A stretch of DNA of 64,000 nt from Lachnospiraceae bacterium (GTDB lineage: Bacteria; Bacillota; Clostridia; Lachnospirales; Lachnospiraceae). Of the stretch, positions 34,984 to 42,862 are shown in pieces. The stretch lies in the NCBI GenBank assembly GCA_003862155.1, contig QOUV01000002.1, positions 110,008 through 174,007 of the forward strand, given 5' to 3'. The position numbers and the translations under genes were made by a program. Each line of letters opens with the position of its first letter. Within the stretch, counting starts at the first letter, position 1. Below the pieces are notes generated by a model. That model saw only the letters and a list, made by a program, of their open reading frames with translations. It did no database searches and was not told the origin of the DNA.

Positions 34984-36069
34984 ATGAGTGAGAAGTTAAA
35001 AGTAGCTGTTCTCGGTGGTACGGGAATGGTGGGACAGCGTTTTATCACTATCCTTGAAAATCATCCCTGGTTTGAGGTAAAGGAGATCGCTGCATCTCCG
35101 AGAAGCGCCGGAAAGACATATTACGAGTGTGTCAAGGATCGCTGGAAGATGGATACACCGATCCCTGAGAACGTTAAGGATATTGTCGTTAAGGATGTAA
35201 CTGATGTCGAGGACGTAGTAAAGGATGTCGACTTCTGTTTCTCAGCTGTACAGATGAAAAAGGATGAGATCAAAGCCATCGAGGAAGAGTACGCAAAGAC
35301 TGAGACTCCTGTAGTTTCAAATAACTCTGCTCACCGCTGGACAGATGATGTCCCTATGGTAGTTCCAGAGATAAACCCTGAGCATTTTGAAGTTATCGAG
35401 GCTCAGAAGAAGAGACTTGGCACGAAGAGAGGCTTTATCGCCGTAAAGCCGAACTGCTCTATTCAGTCCTACGCACCTGTGCTTACAGCATGGATGCCGT
35501 TCCATCCTACTGAAGCTATAGTTTCCACTTACCAGGCTATTTCAGGAGCTGGCAAGACTTTTAAGGACTGGCCGGAGATGGAGGGAAACATTATTCCGTT
35601 CATCAGTGGTGAGGAAGAGAAGTCAGAGAAGGAGCCTCTTAAGATCTGGGGCAGGGTAGAGGACGGAAAGATCGTTCCGTCTGACTGCATGAAGATCACT
35701 TCACAGTGCATCAGAGTACCTATCCTCTATGGACACACAGCTACTGTATTTGTTAACTTCAAGGACAATCCTACAAAGCAGGATCTTATCGATGCGATGA
35801 CTTCATACTCAGGTCTTCCGCAGAAGCTCAACCTGCCATCGGCTCCTAAGCAGTTCATCCGCTACATGGAAGAGGATGACAGACCACAGGTTAAGCTCGA
35901 TGTAAATTTTGAGCACGGTATGGGAATCTCTGTCGGACGTCTTCGCGAGGATTCGATCTTCGACTGGAAGTTTGTAGGCCTTTCACACAACACTATGCGT
36001 GGTGCTGCAGGTGGAGCAGTTCTCTGCGCAGAACTTTTGAAAGCACAGGGCTATATCGAAGCCAAGTAA
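34984..36069 (+). CDS. asd: Aspartate-semialdehyde dehydrogenase
   Basis: 361 residues. Reduces aspartyl phosphate to aspartate semialdehyde with NADPH, the branch point to lysine, diaminopimelate, threonine and methionine. NADPH motif GGTGMVGQRF at 11-20; catalytic C158 in KPNCSIQSY; the second conserved region EHGMGISVGRLRED binds substrate and is followed by the active-site His in GLSHNTMRGAAGG. The 361-residue length and FKDWPEMEGNIIPFI put it in the archaeal/fungal-type ASADH branch, not the E. coli one. AAAGGA is nine bases before the ATG. Probably in the glnS transcript. Confidence 0.96.
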   Translation: MSEKLKVAVLGGTGMVGQRFITILENHPWFEVKEIAASPRSAGKTYYECVKDRWKMDTPIPENVKDIVVKDVTDVEDVVKDVDFCFSAVQMKKDEIKAIEEEYAKTETPVVSNNSAHRWTDDVPMVVPEINPEHFEVIEAQKKRLGTKRGFIAVKPNCSIQSYAPVLTAWMPFHPTEAIVSTYQAISGAGKTFKDWPEMEGNIIPFISGEEEKSEKEPLKIWGRVEDGKIVPSDCMKITSQCIRVPILYGHTATVFVNFKDNPTKQDLIDAMTSYSGLPQKLNLPSAPKQFIRYMEEDDRPQVKLDVNFEHGMGISVGRLREDSIFDWKFVGLSHNTMRGAAGGAVLCAELLKAQGYIEAK

Positions 36070-36132
36070 TAAGTTTGACTTTTATCCGGCCTGGGAGATT
36101 TCCCCGGCGGCATGTAAACACAAAAGGAGAAT

Positions 36133-38229
36133 ATGAATATGGGGAAGAGTCTTTTTATAGCAGAAAAACCAATGGTCGCGAGAGCTTTCGCGGCCGTTTT
36201 TAATGACAACCTGACAAAGCACGACGGCTATCTCGAGGGTGATAAGACTGTTGTGACCTGGTGCGTAGGCCATCTCGTAACGATGAGCTATCCTGAGGTG
36301 TACGATCCGGCCCTGAAGAAATGGTCGATGAGCTCGCTTCCTTTTATCCCGGATAATTTTTTATACGAAGTGATACCCGGTGTAAAAAAGCAGTACGATA
36401 TTGTCTCAAGGCTCCTCACCAGAGACGATGTCAGCCGCATCTATGTCTGCACCGATAGTGGAAGAGAGGGAGAGTACATTTACCGTCTCGTCAGAAATCA
36501 GGCGGGAGTGCACGACAAGGACGAGCGCCGCGTCTGGATCGACTCGCAGACCGACGAGGAGATAAAGAGAGGGATCAGGGAGGCAAAGCCTGAGAGCGAT
36601 TACGACAGCCTCTCTGACGCAGCCTACCTGAGGGCCAGGGAAGACTACCTGATGGGCATCAATTTTTCAAGGCTTCTGACCTTAAAATATGGCAATCAGA
36701 TGGCGTCCTTCCTGAATTCGAAGCGGCAGGTCATAGCGGTCGGCCGTGTCATGACCTGTGTACTTGGAATGGTAGTCCGACGTGAGATCGAGATCAGGCA
36801 GTTCGTAAAGACGCCATTCTACAGGCTTCTGGCTCAGACTGATTCCGATGAGAAAAATGGCATTTCGTTTGAGTGGAAGGCGGTAAAGGGCTCGAAATAT
36901 TTCAACTCGCCTCTTCTCTACAAGGACAATGGCTTTAAACAGAGAAATGACGCGGCAGAACTCGCAAGGCTTATAAGCGGGTCAGATGAGCTTTTTCATA
37001 AAGACCTGGCTGGCTGTGATATCGAGCTTACAGTGACATCAGTCCACAGGAAGGACGAGAAGAAGAACCCGCCGCTTCTCTACAACTTAGCCGAGATCCA
37101 GAATGACGCCTCGAAATTTTTTAAGATCAGTCCGGATCAGACGCTTCAGATAATCCAGTCACTCTACGAGAAAAAACTCGTGACATACCCTAGAACTGAT
37201 GCCAGAGTGCTGTCATCTGCGATCGCCAGGGAGATCGACAAAAATATCCGCGGCCTGTCGCAGCTTCCGATTTTTAAGCCTTTTACGGATCAGATCTTCG
37301 CGAGCGGCTCTTACAAAAAAATCGGCAGTACCCGTTACACCGACGACAAAAAGATAACTGACCACTATGCCATAATTCCGACCGGCCAGGGGCTCGGAGC
37401 ATTAAAAGGTTTGAACGCCACAGAGCAGAGAGTCTATGAGACGATCGCGAGAAGGTTTCTGGCGATTTTTTATCCGCAGGCTGTCTACAAGAAGACATCT
37501 GTCGAAGCTGTGAATGGCAGTGAGCATTTTTTTTCAAACGAGAGATATCTGGACAAAGAGGGCTACCTCGCCGTAATGCACTACTCATTTTTTAAAGATA
37601 AAAATGATGCGACAGCCGGAAACAAACTGCCTGCTGAGATTAAGAAGGGCGATAAGATAAAGATCAGGGCGCTTTCGATAAAAGAGGGCGAGACCTCACC
37701 TCCGAAGAGATACACGTCCGGTTCGATGATCCTTGCGATGGAGAATGCCGGCTCACTTATAGAGGACGACGAGCTCAGAGAGCAGATCAAATCGAACGGC
37801 ATCGGCACTTCTGCGACGCGGGCAGGTATTCTGGAAAAGCTGGTAAAGAACAAGTACCTCTCGCTTAATAAGAAGACTCAGGTCATCACTCCGACGCTTA
37901 CCGGCGAGATGATCTACTATGTGGTCGGCTATTCGATCAGGCCGATGCTCGATCCGGTTCTTACCGCAAGCTGGGAGAAAGGACTTTCGGAAGTCGCCGA
38001 CGCGAAGATCGGGGAAGATGAGTACATGACGAAGCTTACGGCTTTTATCACCAAGTACACCGACCGTGTCAAAGGCGAGAACAATGGAGAAGTCCTGTCG
38101 AAATGCTTCAACTACGCTTCACAGTTTTATAAAAAAGGCTCGTATGGCGGAATGGCACGCGAGAAGAGCACAGGGAAGAACAGACAGGGGACAGCAGAGA
38201 AAACTCAGACGAAGGAGACAAAGCAATGA
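36133..38229 (+). CDS. topB: DNA topoisomerase III
   Basis: 698 residues, type IA topoisomerase that unlinks single strands, acting on precatenanes and recombination intermediates. TOPRIM domain KSLFIAEKPMVARAFAAV at the N-terminus, acidic CTDSGREGEYIYR (about 107-119), and active-site Tyr352 in KLVTYPRTDAR. SNGIGTSATRAGILEKLVKN marks the topo III branch. The C-terminus is short and lacks a zinc ribbon; the last ~30 residues are Lys/Gly-rich. AAAGGAG lies five bases before the ATG. Its stop overlaps the next start by 4 bases (ATGA). Confidence 0.95.
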   Translation: MNMGKSLFIAEKPMVARAFAAVFNDNLTKHDGYLEGDKTVVTWCVGHLVTMSYPEVYDPALKKWSMSSLPFIPDNFLYEVIPGVKKQYDIVSRLLTRDDVSRIYVCTDSGREGEYIYRLVRNQAGVHDKDERRVWIDSQTDEEIKRGIREAKPESDYDSLSDAAYLRAREDYLMGINFSRLLTLKYGNQMASFLNSKRQVIAVGRVMTCVLGMVVRREIEIRQFVKTPFYRLLAQTDSDEKNGISFEWKAVKGSKYFNSPLLYKDNGFKQRNDAAELARLISGSDELFHKDLAGCDIELTVTSVHRKDEKKNPPLLYNLAEIQNDASKFFKISPDQTLQIIQSLYEKKLVTYPRTDARVLSSAIAREIDKNIRGLSQLPIFKPFTDQIFASGSYKKIGSTRYTDDKKITDHYAIIPTGQGLGALKGLNATEQRVYETIARRFLAIFYPQAVYKKTSVEAVNGSEHFFSNERYLDKEGYLAVMHYSFFKDKNDATAGNKLPAEIKKGDKIKIRALSIKEGETSPPKRYTSGSMILAMENAGSLIEDDELREQIKSNGIGTSATRAGILEKLVKNKYLSLNKKTQVITPTLTGEMIYYVVGYSIRPMLDPVLTASWEKGLSEVADAKIGEDEYMTKLTAFITKYTDRVKGENNGEVLSKCFNYASQFYKKGSYGGMAREKSTGKNRQGTAEKTQTKETKQ

Positions 38230-38906
38230 ACTGTAAGACAAAGGATATGTACGACCTGACACACAGTATCGCAGCTCCTGTTTTAAAGGACTGCGAGTAT
38301 CCGTGGGAGGTCCTGCCAAAGATTGGCGATTTCATCAAAGAGATCGGTCCGAAGCTTGATAGAGAAGTCTATGAGGACAGAGGTGACTTTATCTACATCG
38401 CAAAGACAGCGAAGTTTGTAAATGAGGCCACGAATACGATCATAGGACCGTGCATCATAGGACCTGGCACTGAAGTGCGTCCAGGTGCTTTCATCAGAGG
38501 CAATGCGATAATCGGAGCCGACTGCGTAGTTGGAAATTCGACCGAGATCAAGAACGACATAATTTTCGACAACGTAGAGGTCCCTCACTACAATTACGTC
38601 GGAGATTCCGTACTTGGTTTCCACGCTCATATGGGAGCAGGCTCTATCACCAGTAATATCAAGAGCGACCGCACAAATGTAGTCATCAAGGATTTTTCGA
38701 CCGGCGAGAAGATCGAGACAGGCTTAAGAAAAATCGGAGCTCTTCTCGGAGATTATGTCGAGGTCGGCTGCAATACGGTCTTAAATCCGGGCAGTGTAGT
38801 CGGGCCACACACGAACATCTATCCATTAAACATGATCAGAGGCGTGATACCGTCCAATTCGATAGTAAAGAACAGGGCAGAGCAGGAAATCACAGAAAAG
38901 AATTGA
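38226..38906 (+). CDS. Left-handed beta-helix (hexapeptide) transferase, GlmU-C-like
   Basis: 226 residues: N-terminal helical part, then hexapeptide repeats (IIGPCIIGPGTEVRPGAFIRGNAIIGADCVVGNSTEIKNDIIFDNVEVPHYNYVGDS). The conserved HYNYVGDSVLG and GAGSITSNIKSDRTNVVIK resemble the acetyltransferase half of GlmU; no nucleotidyltransferase domain is present. Donor and acceptor are unknown, probably a sugar and acetyl-CoA. It overlaps topB by 4 bases, so it is translationally coupled to a gene with an unrelated function. A strong terminator follows. Confidence 0.85.
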   Translation: MNCKTKDMYDLTHSIAAPVLKDCEYPWEVLPKIGDFIKEIGPKLDREVYEDRGDFIYIAKTAKFVNEATNTIIGPCIIGPGTEVRPGAFIRGNAIIGADCVVGNSTEIKNDIIFDNVEVPHYNYVGDSVLGFHAHMGAGSITSNIKSDRTNVVIKDFSTGEKIETGLRKIGALLGDYVEVGCNTVLNPGSVVGPHTNIYPLNMIRGVIPSNSIVKNRAEQEITEKN

Positions 38907-38910
38907 AAAA

Positions 38911-38949
38911 AAGAAGCACCGCAGTGAAAAACTGCGGTGCTTCTTAGTT
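38911..38949 (+). terminator. Intrinsic terminator after the hexapeptide transferase
   Basis: A 15-bp perfect stem (38911-38925 with 38931-38945), loop GAAAA, weak T-run TTCTTAGTT. Preceding run of A suggests it could work in both directions. Confidence 0.8.
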
Positions 38950-38975
38950 GGAAAAAGAAAAAAGATTACTTAACA

Positions 38976-39004
38976 TTGACTGTTCATTGTTATTGTACTA
39001 AGAT
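38976..39004 (+). promoter_or_regulatory. Sigma-A promoter for the LysR-fliB pair
   Basis: TTGACT (38976-38981), 17-bp spacer, TAAGAT (38999-39004). The leader of about 105 bases includes the small palindrome TGCCAAATGGCA (39066-39077), possibly a site for the regulator itself. Confidence 0.65.
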
Positions 39005-39113
39005 AATCGTATAAAGTAAAGTTCTATTTTTTCAATTATCGAATGAATTAATTTCATTGGATATGTGCCAAATGGCATTGTAAAAGTAGACAGCTGGGAA
39101 AGGAAAAAGAAAC

Positions 39114-40001
39114 TTGACACTATTATCTTACGAAATTTTTCAAACGATCCTCGAGCAGGGGTCGTTCGCAAAGGCGGCGCAGGTACTGCATCTGACACCT
39201 TCAGCTATCAGCCACTCCATTTCCTCAATGGAAGAGGAGATAGGCTTTGCCCTCTTTATCCGCGGAAAGAACGGGGTTAAGCTCTCGAGCGCAGGTGAGG
39301 AGCTTAACCCATATATCCAGAGGATCGTAGCAGCAGAGCAGAACTTAAAGCAGGCTATTTCACAGATGAAGGGACTTGGAGCCGGACACGTAAACCTTGG
39401 AACTGTAAATTCTGTCTGCCTGGCATGGATTCCGGACATTATCAGCACATTCGAGAAGGAGCATCCGCAGATTTCAATCGAGCTCTATCAGGGCTCGTAC
39501 AACGACGTTGTCGAATGGGTAAGAAACGGAACCATCGATATAGGCATCATCTCTGAGTCGGCTTCGGACGGACTTCCGTTCATTCCGCTGTACGAGGACG
39601 ATCTGATGGCTGTTGCTCCGAAGAACTTCCTGCCGGCCAATACGAAGTCTGTAAAGCCGGCGGACTTGAAGGACAAATCATTTGTTATCCAGCAGGACAG
39701 CTGCGATATCGATATCATCAAGTACTTAGAGGAGTACAATATCGAAGTTCGTGCCAATTGTCACGTTCTGGATGACCAGTCGGCTATCGCCCTGGTACAG
39801 TGCAGGACTGGAATCCTTCTCGAGCCTAAGCTCGGACTTATAAACGCTCCGGACGATGTTGAGGTCTATCCTCTGTATCCGAGACACTACAGGACACTCG
39901 GTCTTGTGTGTCTTTCGAAGGATTTCCTCTCGCCGTCGGCCAGAGTCATGGCTGAACACATCAAGGACTACGCTGCCGGCTGCGCCAAAGAACAGGAATG
40001 A
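39114..40001 (+). CDS. LysR-family transcriptional regulator
   Basis: 295 residues. The start is TTG 39114; AAAGGA lies nine bases before it. The N-terminal winged HTH is TLLSYEIFQTILEQGSFAKAAQVLHLTPSAISHSISSMEEEIGFALFIRGK, the normal LysR form. The effector-binding domain (about 90-290) is of the periplasmic-binding-protein fold (HVNLGTVNSVCLAWIPDIISTFEKEHPQISIELYQG). Ligand unknown. It overlaps fliB by 4 bases (ATGA), so the two are co-translated. Autoregulation is usual for the family but not shown here. Confidence 0.93.
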   Translation: MTLLSYEIFQTILEQGSFAKAAQVLHLTPSAISHSISSMEEEIGFALFIRGKNGVKLSSAGEELNPYIQRIVAAEQNLKQAISQMKGLGAGHVNLGTVNSVCLAWIPDIISTFEKEHPQISIELYQGSYNDVVEWVRNGTIDIGIISESASDGLPFIPLYEDDLMAVAPKNFLPANTKSVKPADLKDKSFVIQQDSCDIDIIKYLEEYNIEVRANCHVLDDQSAIALVQCRTGILLEPKLGLINAPDDVEVYPLYPRHYRTLGLVCLSKDFLSPSARVMAEHIKDYAAGCAKEQE

Positions 40002-41137
40002 AGACAAGCATAGTTGAATTTGCCAGACACTATTCGTGCCTGATGGGGAACTGTCCGCAGCACTGCTGCCACGGTTGGACTATACCTGTGGACGAGGATA
40101 CCTGGTCTGTTATAAAAAAAGAACCCGGGAAGTCTGGCGAAAGGGTAAGATCCCATATCAAGGGCACAAATGATGACAACCGCCAGATCAGGAAAAATTT
40201 CGGCAGCTGTCCTTTTCTGGCTAAAGACAAGCTCTGTGGCCTTCAGAAGCAGGGCAGAGAGGACCTGATGCCGCTCGTCTGCAGGCAGTTCCCGCACCAG
40301 GTCTTAGACCTTGGAGACAGGCGTGAGGTCACTCTGCTCTTGTCGTGCTATGTGGCGGCGAAGGCGTTCTGTGAGCATCCGGACGAGATCAGGCTTATCC
40401 CGGGAGGAGACGATCTCGAATCATATTACATCATCGAGAACAGAGACGAGCCATTTCTTGATTTTCTGCTTGCCGAGAGAAAAAAACTTTTAGATGCCAT
40501 AGCAGATACGTCACATGAACTGCCTCTTGTCTTTGGGGCTGTCTATGCATACGCAGCCGCGACAAACGCCAGGTATTTGAGCAACGCGACCCGCGATTCT
40601 GTAACAGAAATCACATTAAGCTTCGATAAAAATGACTGGGGAAGCTGCGCCGCTTTAGACGGGAGCGGGTACGAATTTTTTCCGATCTCCTTAATGGACC
40701 GCTGCATTGTAAATTTTATAGACTACGGCTTTCTCTTCTCCAGAAATAACCTGCTCTGGAACCTTATCCGAAAGTACAAAAAACTGTTTGGGCCGCTCTA
40801 CGAGAGTGAGGCCGACAAATGGCTTGAGGAGGAGCTTCTGAAGCTCTATGCCGAAGAGCCGTCATTTGCCCTAAGACACCGCAGCTATTTTTACTATACG
40901 ATGCTTGAGCTCTATCCTCTGGCTTACGAGAGCTATTTCTGGCAGAGACAGACGCTTCTGTCTATTTTCTACACAGAACTTCTGATGATATTCGATGTCA
41001 CAGAATATGCGACCGGGAAAAAAGTGCCCGACAAAGAGAAGCAGATAGAGATTTTGTGCAGCTTCGAGCGGGGCACCAGGCACAATCCGTCGATGACTGA
41101 AAATATCTACAATACCATCCGCTCCGATTTTATTTAG
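39998..41137 (+). CDS. fliB: FliB-like flagellin lysine-N-methylase
   Basis: 379 residues. N-terminal cysteine-rich motif CLMGNCPQHCCHGWTIPVD (about 12-30) followed by FGSCPFLAKDKLCGLQ and VCRQFPHQ is the FliB hallmark and probably binds Fe-S or zinc. The family methylates lysines of flagellin. No flagellar genes are in this window, and the gene overlaps a LysR regulator by 4 bases. So the target may not be flagellin, or flagellar genes lie elsewhere. The second half is helical with tyrosine-rich stretches. The family match is good; the function in this strain is inferred from the family only. Confidence 0.85.
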   Translation: MKTSIVEFARHYSCLMGNCPQHCCHGWTIPVDEDTWSVIKKEPGKSGERVRSHIKGTNDDNRQIRKNFGSCPFLAKDKLCGLQKQGREDLMPLVCRQFPHQVLDLGDRREVTLLLSCYVAAKAFCEHPDEIRLIPGGDDLESYYIIENRDEPFLDFLLAERKKLLDAIADTSHELPLVFGAVYAYAAATNARYLSNATRDSVTEITLSFDKNDWGSCAALDGSGYEFFPISLMDRCIVNFIDYGFLFSRNNLLWNLIRKYKKLFGPLYESEADKWLEEELLKLYAEEPSFALRHRSYFYYTMLELYPLAYESYFWQRQTLLSIFYTELLMIFDVTEYATGKKVPDKEKQIEILCSFERGTRHNPSMTENIYNTIRSDFI

Positions 41138-41214
41138 TGAGAATCTAGAATAATAAGCGCGAATGATATGTGTAAATGAAAAACGGGAACACCTTAGAAG
41201 ATTAAGAGGGAATC

Positions 41215-42243
41215 ATGTCAGAAAAAAAGAATTGGATCGCAGTTGCAAATGTGTGTGCATGCCTGGGGGTTATTATCCTGCACTGTAACGGTGTGTTCTG
41301 GACCTTTCCGAGCGGCAGGCTCTGGTACACTTCAAACTTTCTGGAAACATTTTTCTACTGGCCGGTACCGGTTTTCTTTATGATCTCCGGCGCAACGCTG
41401 ATGAACTACAGAGACAGGTATTCTACCGGTATTTTCTTTAAGAAGCGTATACAGCGAACTGTGATCCCCTTCCTGGTCTGGAGTATCATTTCTGTTTTGT
41501 ACCGTTATTTCTACTGGCATTGGCCGCATGACGGCCTTCGTGATACAATCAGTGGCGTTTTAACTACGAAGTATGTCGGAATATACTGGTTCTTTATTCC
41601 GCTCTTTGCAGTCTATATGTCCTTCCCCTTGCTGTCGGCAGTTGAAAAGAAGTACAGACAGACTGTATTTTTACTGATTGCAGGCCTTACGTTTATCTTC
41701 ACATCTCTTTTGCCAACGGTATTTACTCTGACAGGACTTCAATACAATAAAGGTTTACAGATTCCTGTGGCAGGAGGATATATGATCTATGTCCTGATCG
41801 GATATCTGATCAGTAATTTCGACCTTAAGAAAAAAACGAGATATCTGTTCTATGTCATCGGTCTTCTGGGCTGGTTTATTCAGTTTGAGGGCACCAATCT
41901 GCTGTCCCTGCCTGCCGGAAAGATTGTAGAAACTTTTAAAGGATATGTAAATTTTCCTGCTGTCATGCAGGCCGTGGGTATCTTTGTGTTTTTCCGCTAT
42001 GCCTGTGACCGGTGGAAAAGACTGGAGCGATTCGATAAAATCTGCATGTCTCTATCGAAATACACCTTCGGCATCTACCTGGTTCACTTCTATCTGGTTG
42101 AAATGATTCCTGAGCATTTGCATATAGACACAGGCAGCATCTGCTGGAGAACCGCAGGGGCAGTGGCAGTATTCTCAATCTCTGCTCTTATCTGCTTTGT
42201 GATCTCAAAGATTCCTGTTATTCGAAAGTGTATAGGATTATAA
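41215..42243 (+). CDS. Acyltransferase 3 family membrane protein
   Basis: 342 residues with about ten hydrophobic helices. The N-terminal VANVCACLGVIILHCNGVF holds the catalytic-type His of acyltransferase-3 (cf. OafA, WecH), followed by FYWPVPVFFMISGATLMNY, a conserved family motif, and RIQRTVIPFLVWSIISVLY. Family members acetylate or otherwise acylate cell-surface sugars. GAGGGAATC lies before the ATG. Downstream it ends at a strong terminator, so it is monocistronic or follows fliB. Confidence 0.9.
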   Translation: MSEKKNWIAVANVCACLGVIILHCNGVFWTFPSGRLWYTSNFLETFFYWPVPVFFMISGATLMNYRDRYSTGIFFKKRIQRTVIPFLVWSIISVLYRYFYWHWPHDGLRDTISGVLTTKYVGIYWFFIPLFAVYMSFPLLSAVEKKYRQTVFLLIAGLTFIFTSLLPTVFTLTGLQYNKGLQIPVAGGYMIYVLIGYLISNFDLKKKTRYLFYVIGLLGWFIQFEGTNLLSLPAGKIVETFKGYVNFPAVMQAVGIFVFFRYACDRWKRLERFDKICMSLSKYTFGIYLVHFYLVEMIPEHLHIDTGSICWRTAGAVAVFSISALICFVISKIPVIRKCIGL

Positions 42244-42355
42244 TCGTAGAATCTGCTGCTGAAGATTTCCATTGAATGAGCGTTGGATTATGAAACAGTG
42301 TTATAGTTGTTATTTTTACGGACCCAGTTCAATAGTCTTCATATTTATACTAACT

Positions 42356-42404
42356 AAATGCACAAATTTTACGTAAATTAAACGTAATATTTGTGCATTT
42401 TCTA
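42356..42404 (+). terminator. Intrinsic terminator upstream of the V-ATPase operon
   Basis: 19-bp stem with one mismatch (42356-42374 with 42382-42400), 7-nt loop, then TTCTATATTTT. The preceding stretch 42244-42355 shows no gene or other feature. Confidence 0.8.
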
Positions 42405-42414
42405 TATTTTATAC

Positions 42415-42443
42415 TTGTATATGAATTCTCAATCGGGTACAAT
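42415..42443 (+). promoter_or_regulatory. Sigma-A promoter of the V-type ATPase operon
   Basis: TTGTAT (42415-42420), 17-bp spacer, TACAAT (42438-42443). The leader to the first start at 42535 is about 85 bases. Confidence 0.75.
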
Positions 42444-42534
42444 ATCTTTGTTGTAATTTGTTTCTAATACATACTGCCTGTACTCGGAAACCGGATGAAC
42501 AGGGGTTGTAAAAGGGAAGGATAGGTGATGTTAT

Positions 42535-42846
42535 TTGGCGAAGGAAGTTATCGACCGCATCAGAAAAGCAGAAACTGATCTGGTTGACAGCTCTGAAGCA
42601 GCGAAGAAACAGGCCGGTGAGCTGTTGAATCAGGCGAAGTCGGAGGCTAAGGAGCAGAGAAGCAGAAGACTTTCTGAGGCAAGGGCGAAGGCCGAAGAAG
42701 CAGTTAAAGCTGCGACAGAGGAGTCTGACCGCGTTCTCGAAAGGGCGCGCCTCGACGGTAAGACCGTGAAGGATGATCTGCTTGAGGACGGTGCGAAGAA
42801 AAAGGAAGAGGCTGTCGCGAAGGTGATAGCAGCTCTGACTACATAG
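42535..42846 (+). CDS. V-type ATPase peripheral-stalk subunit (G/H type)
   Basis: 103 residues, nearly all Ala/Glu/Lys/Arg alpha-helix (KQAGELLNQAKSEAKEQRSRRLSEARAKAEEAV), a coiled coil. The start is TTG 42535; AGGTGATG about six bases upstream is the ribosome site. As the first gene of the operon it corresponds to Enterococcus hirae NtpF and A-type subunit H: the partner of subunit E in the peripheral stalk that holds the ATPase still while the rotor turns. Ala-rich coiled coils are hard to assign alone; the operon position decides it. Confidence 0.85.
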   Translation: MAKEVIDRIRKAETDLVDSSEAAKKQAGELLNQAKSEAKEQRSRRLSEARAKAEEAVKAATEESDRVLERARLDGKTVKDDLLEDGAKKKEEAVAKVIAALTT

Positions 42847-42862
42847 GAAAGGAGGGGTATAC

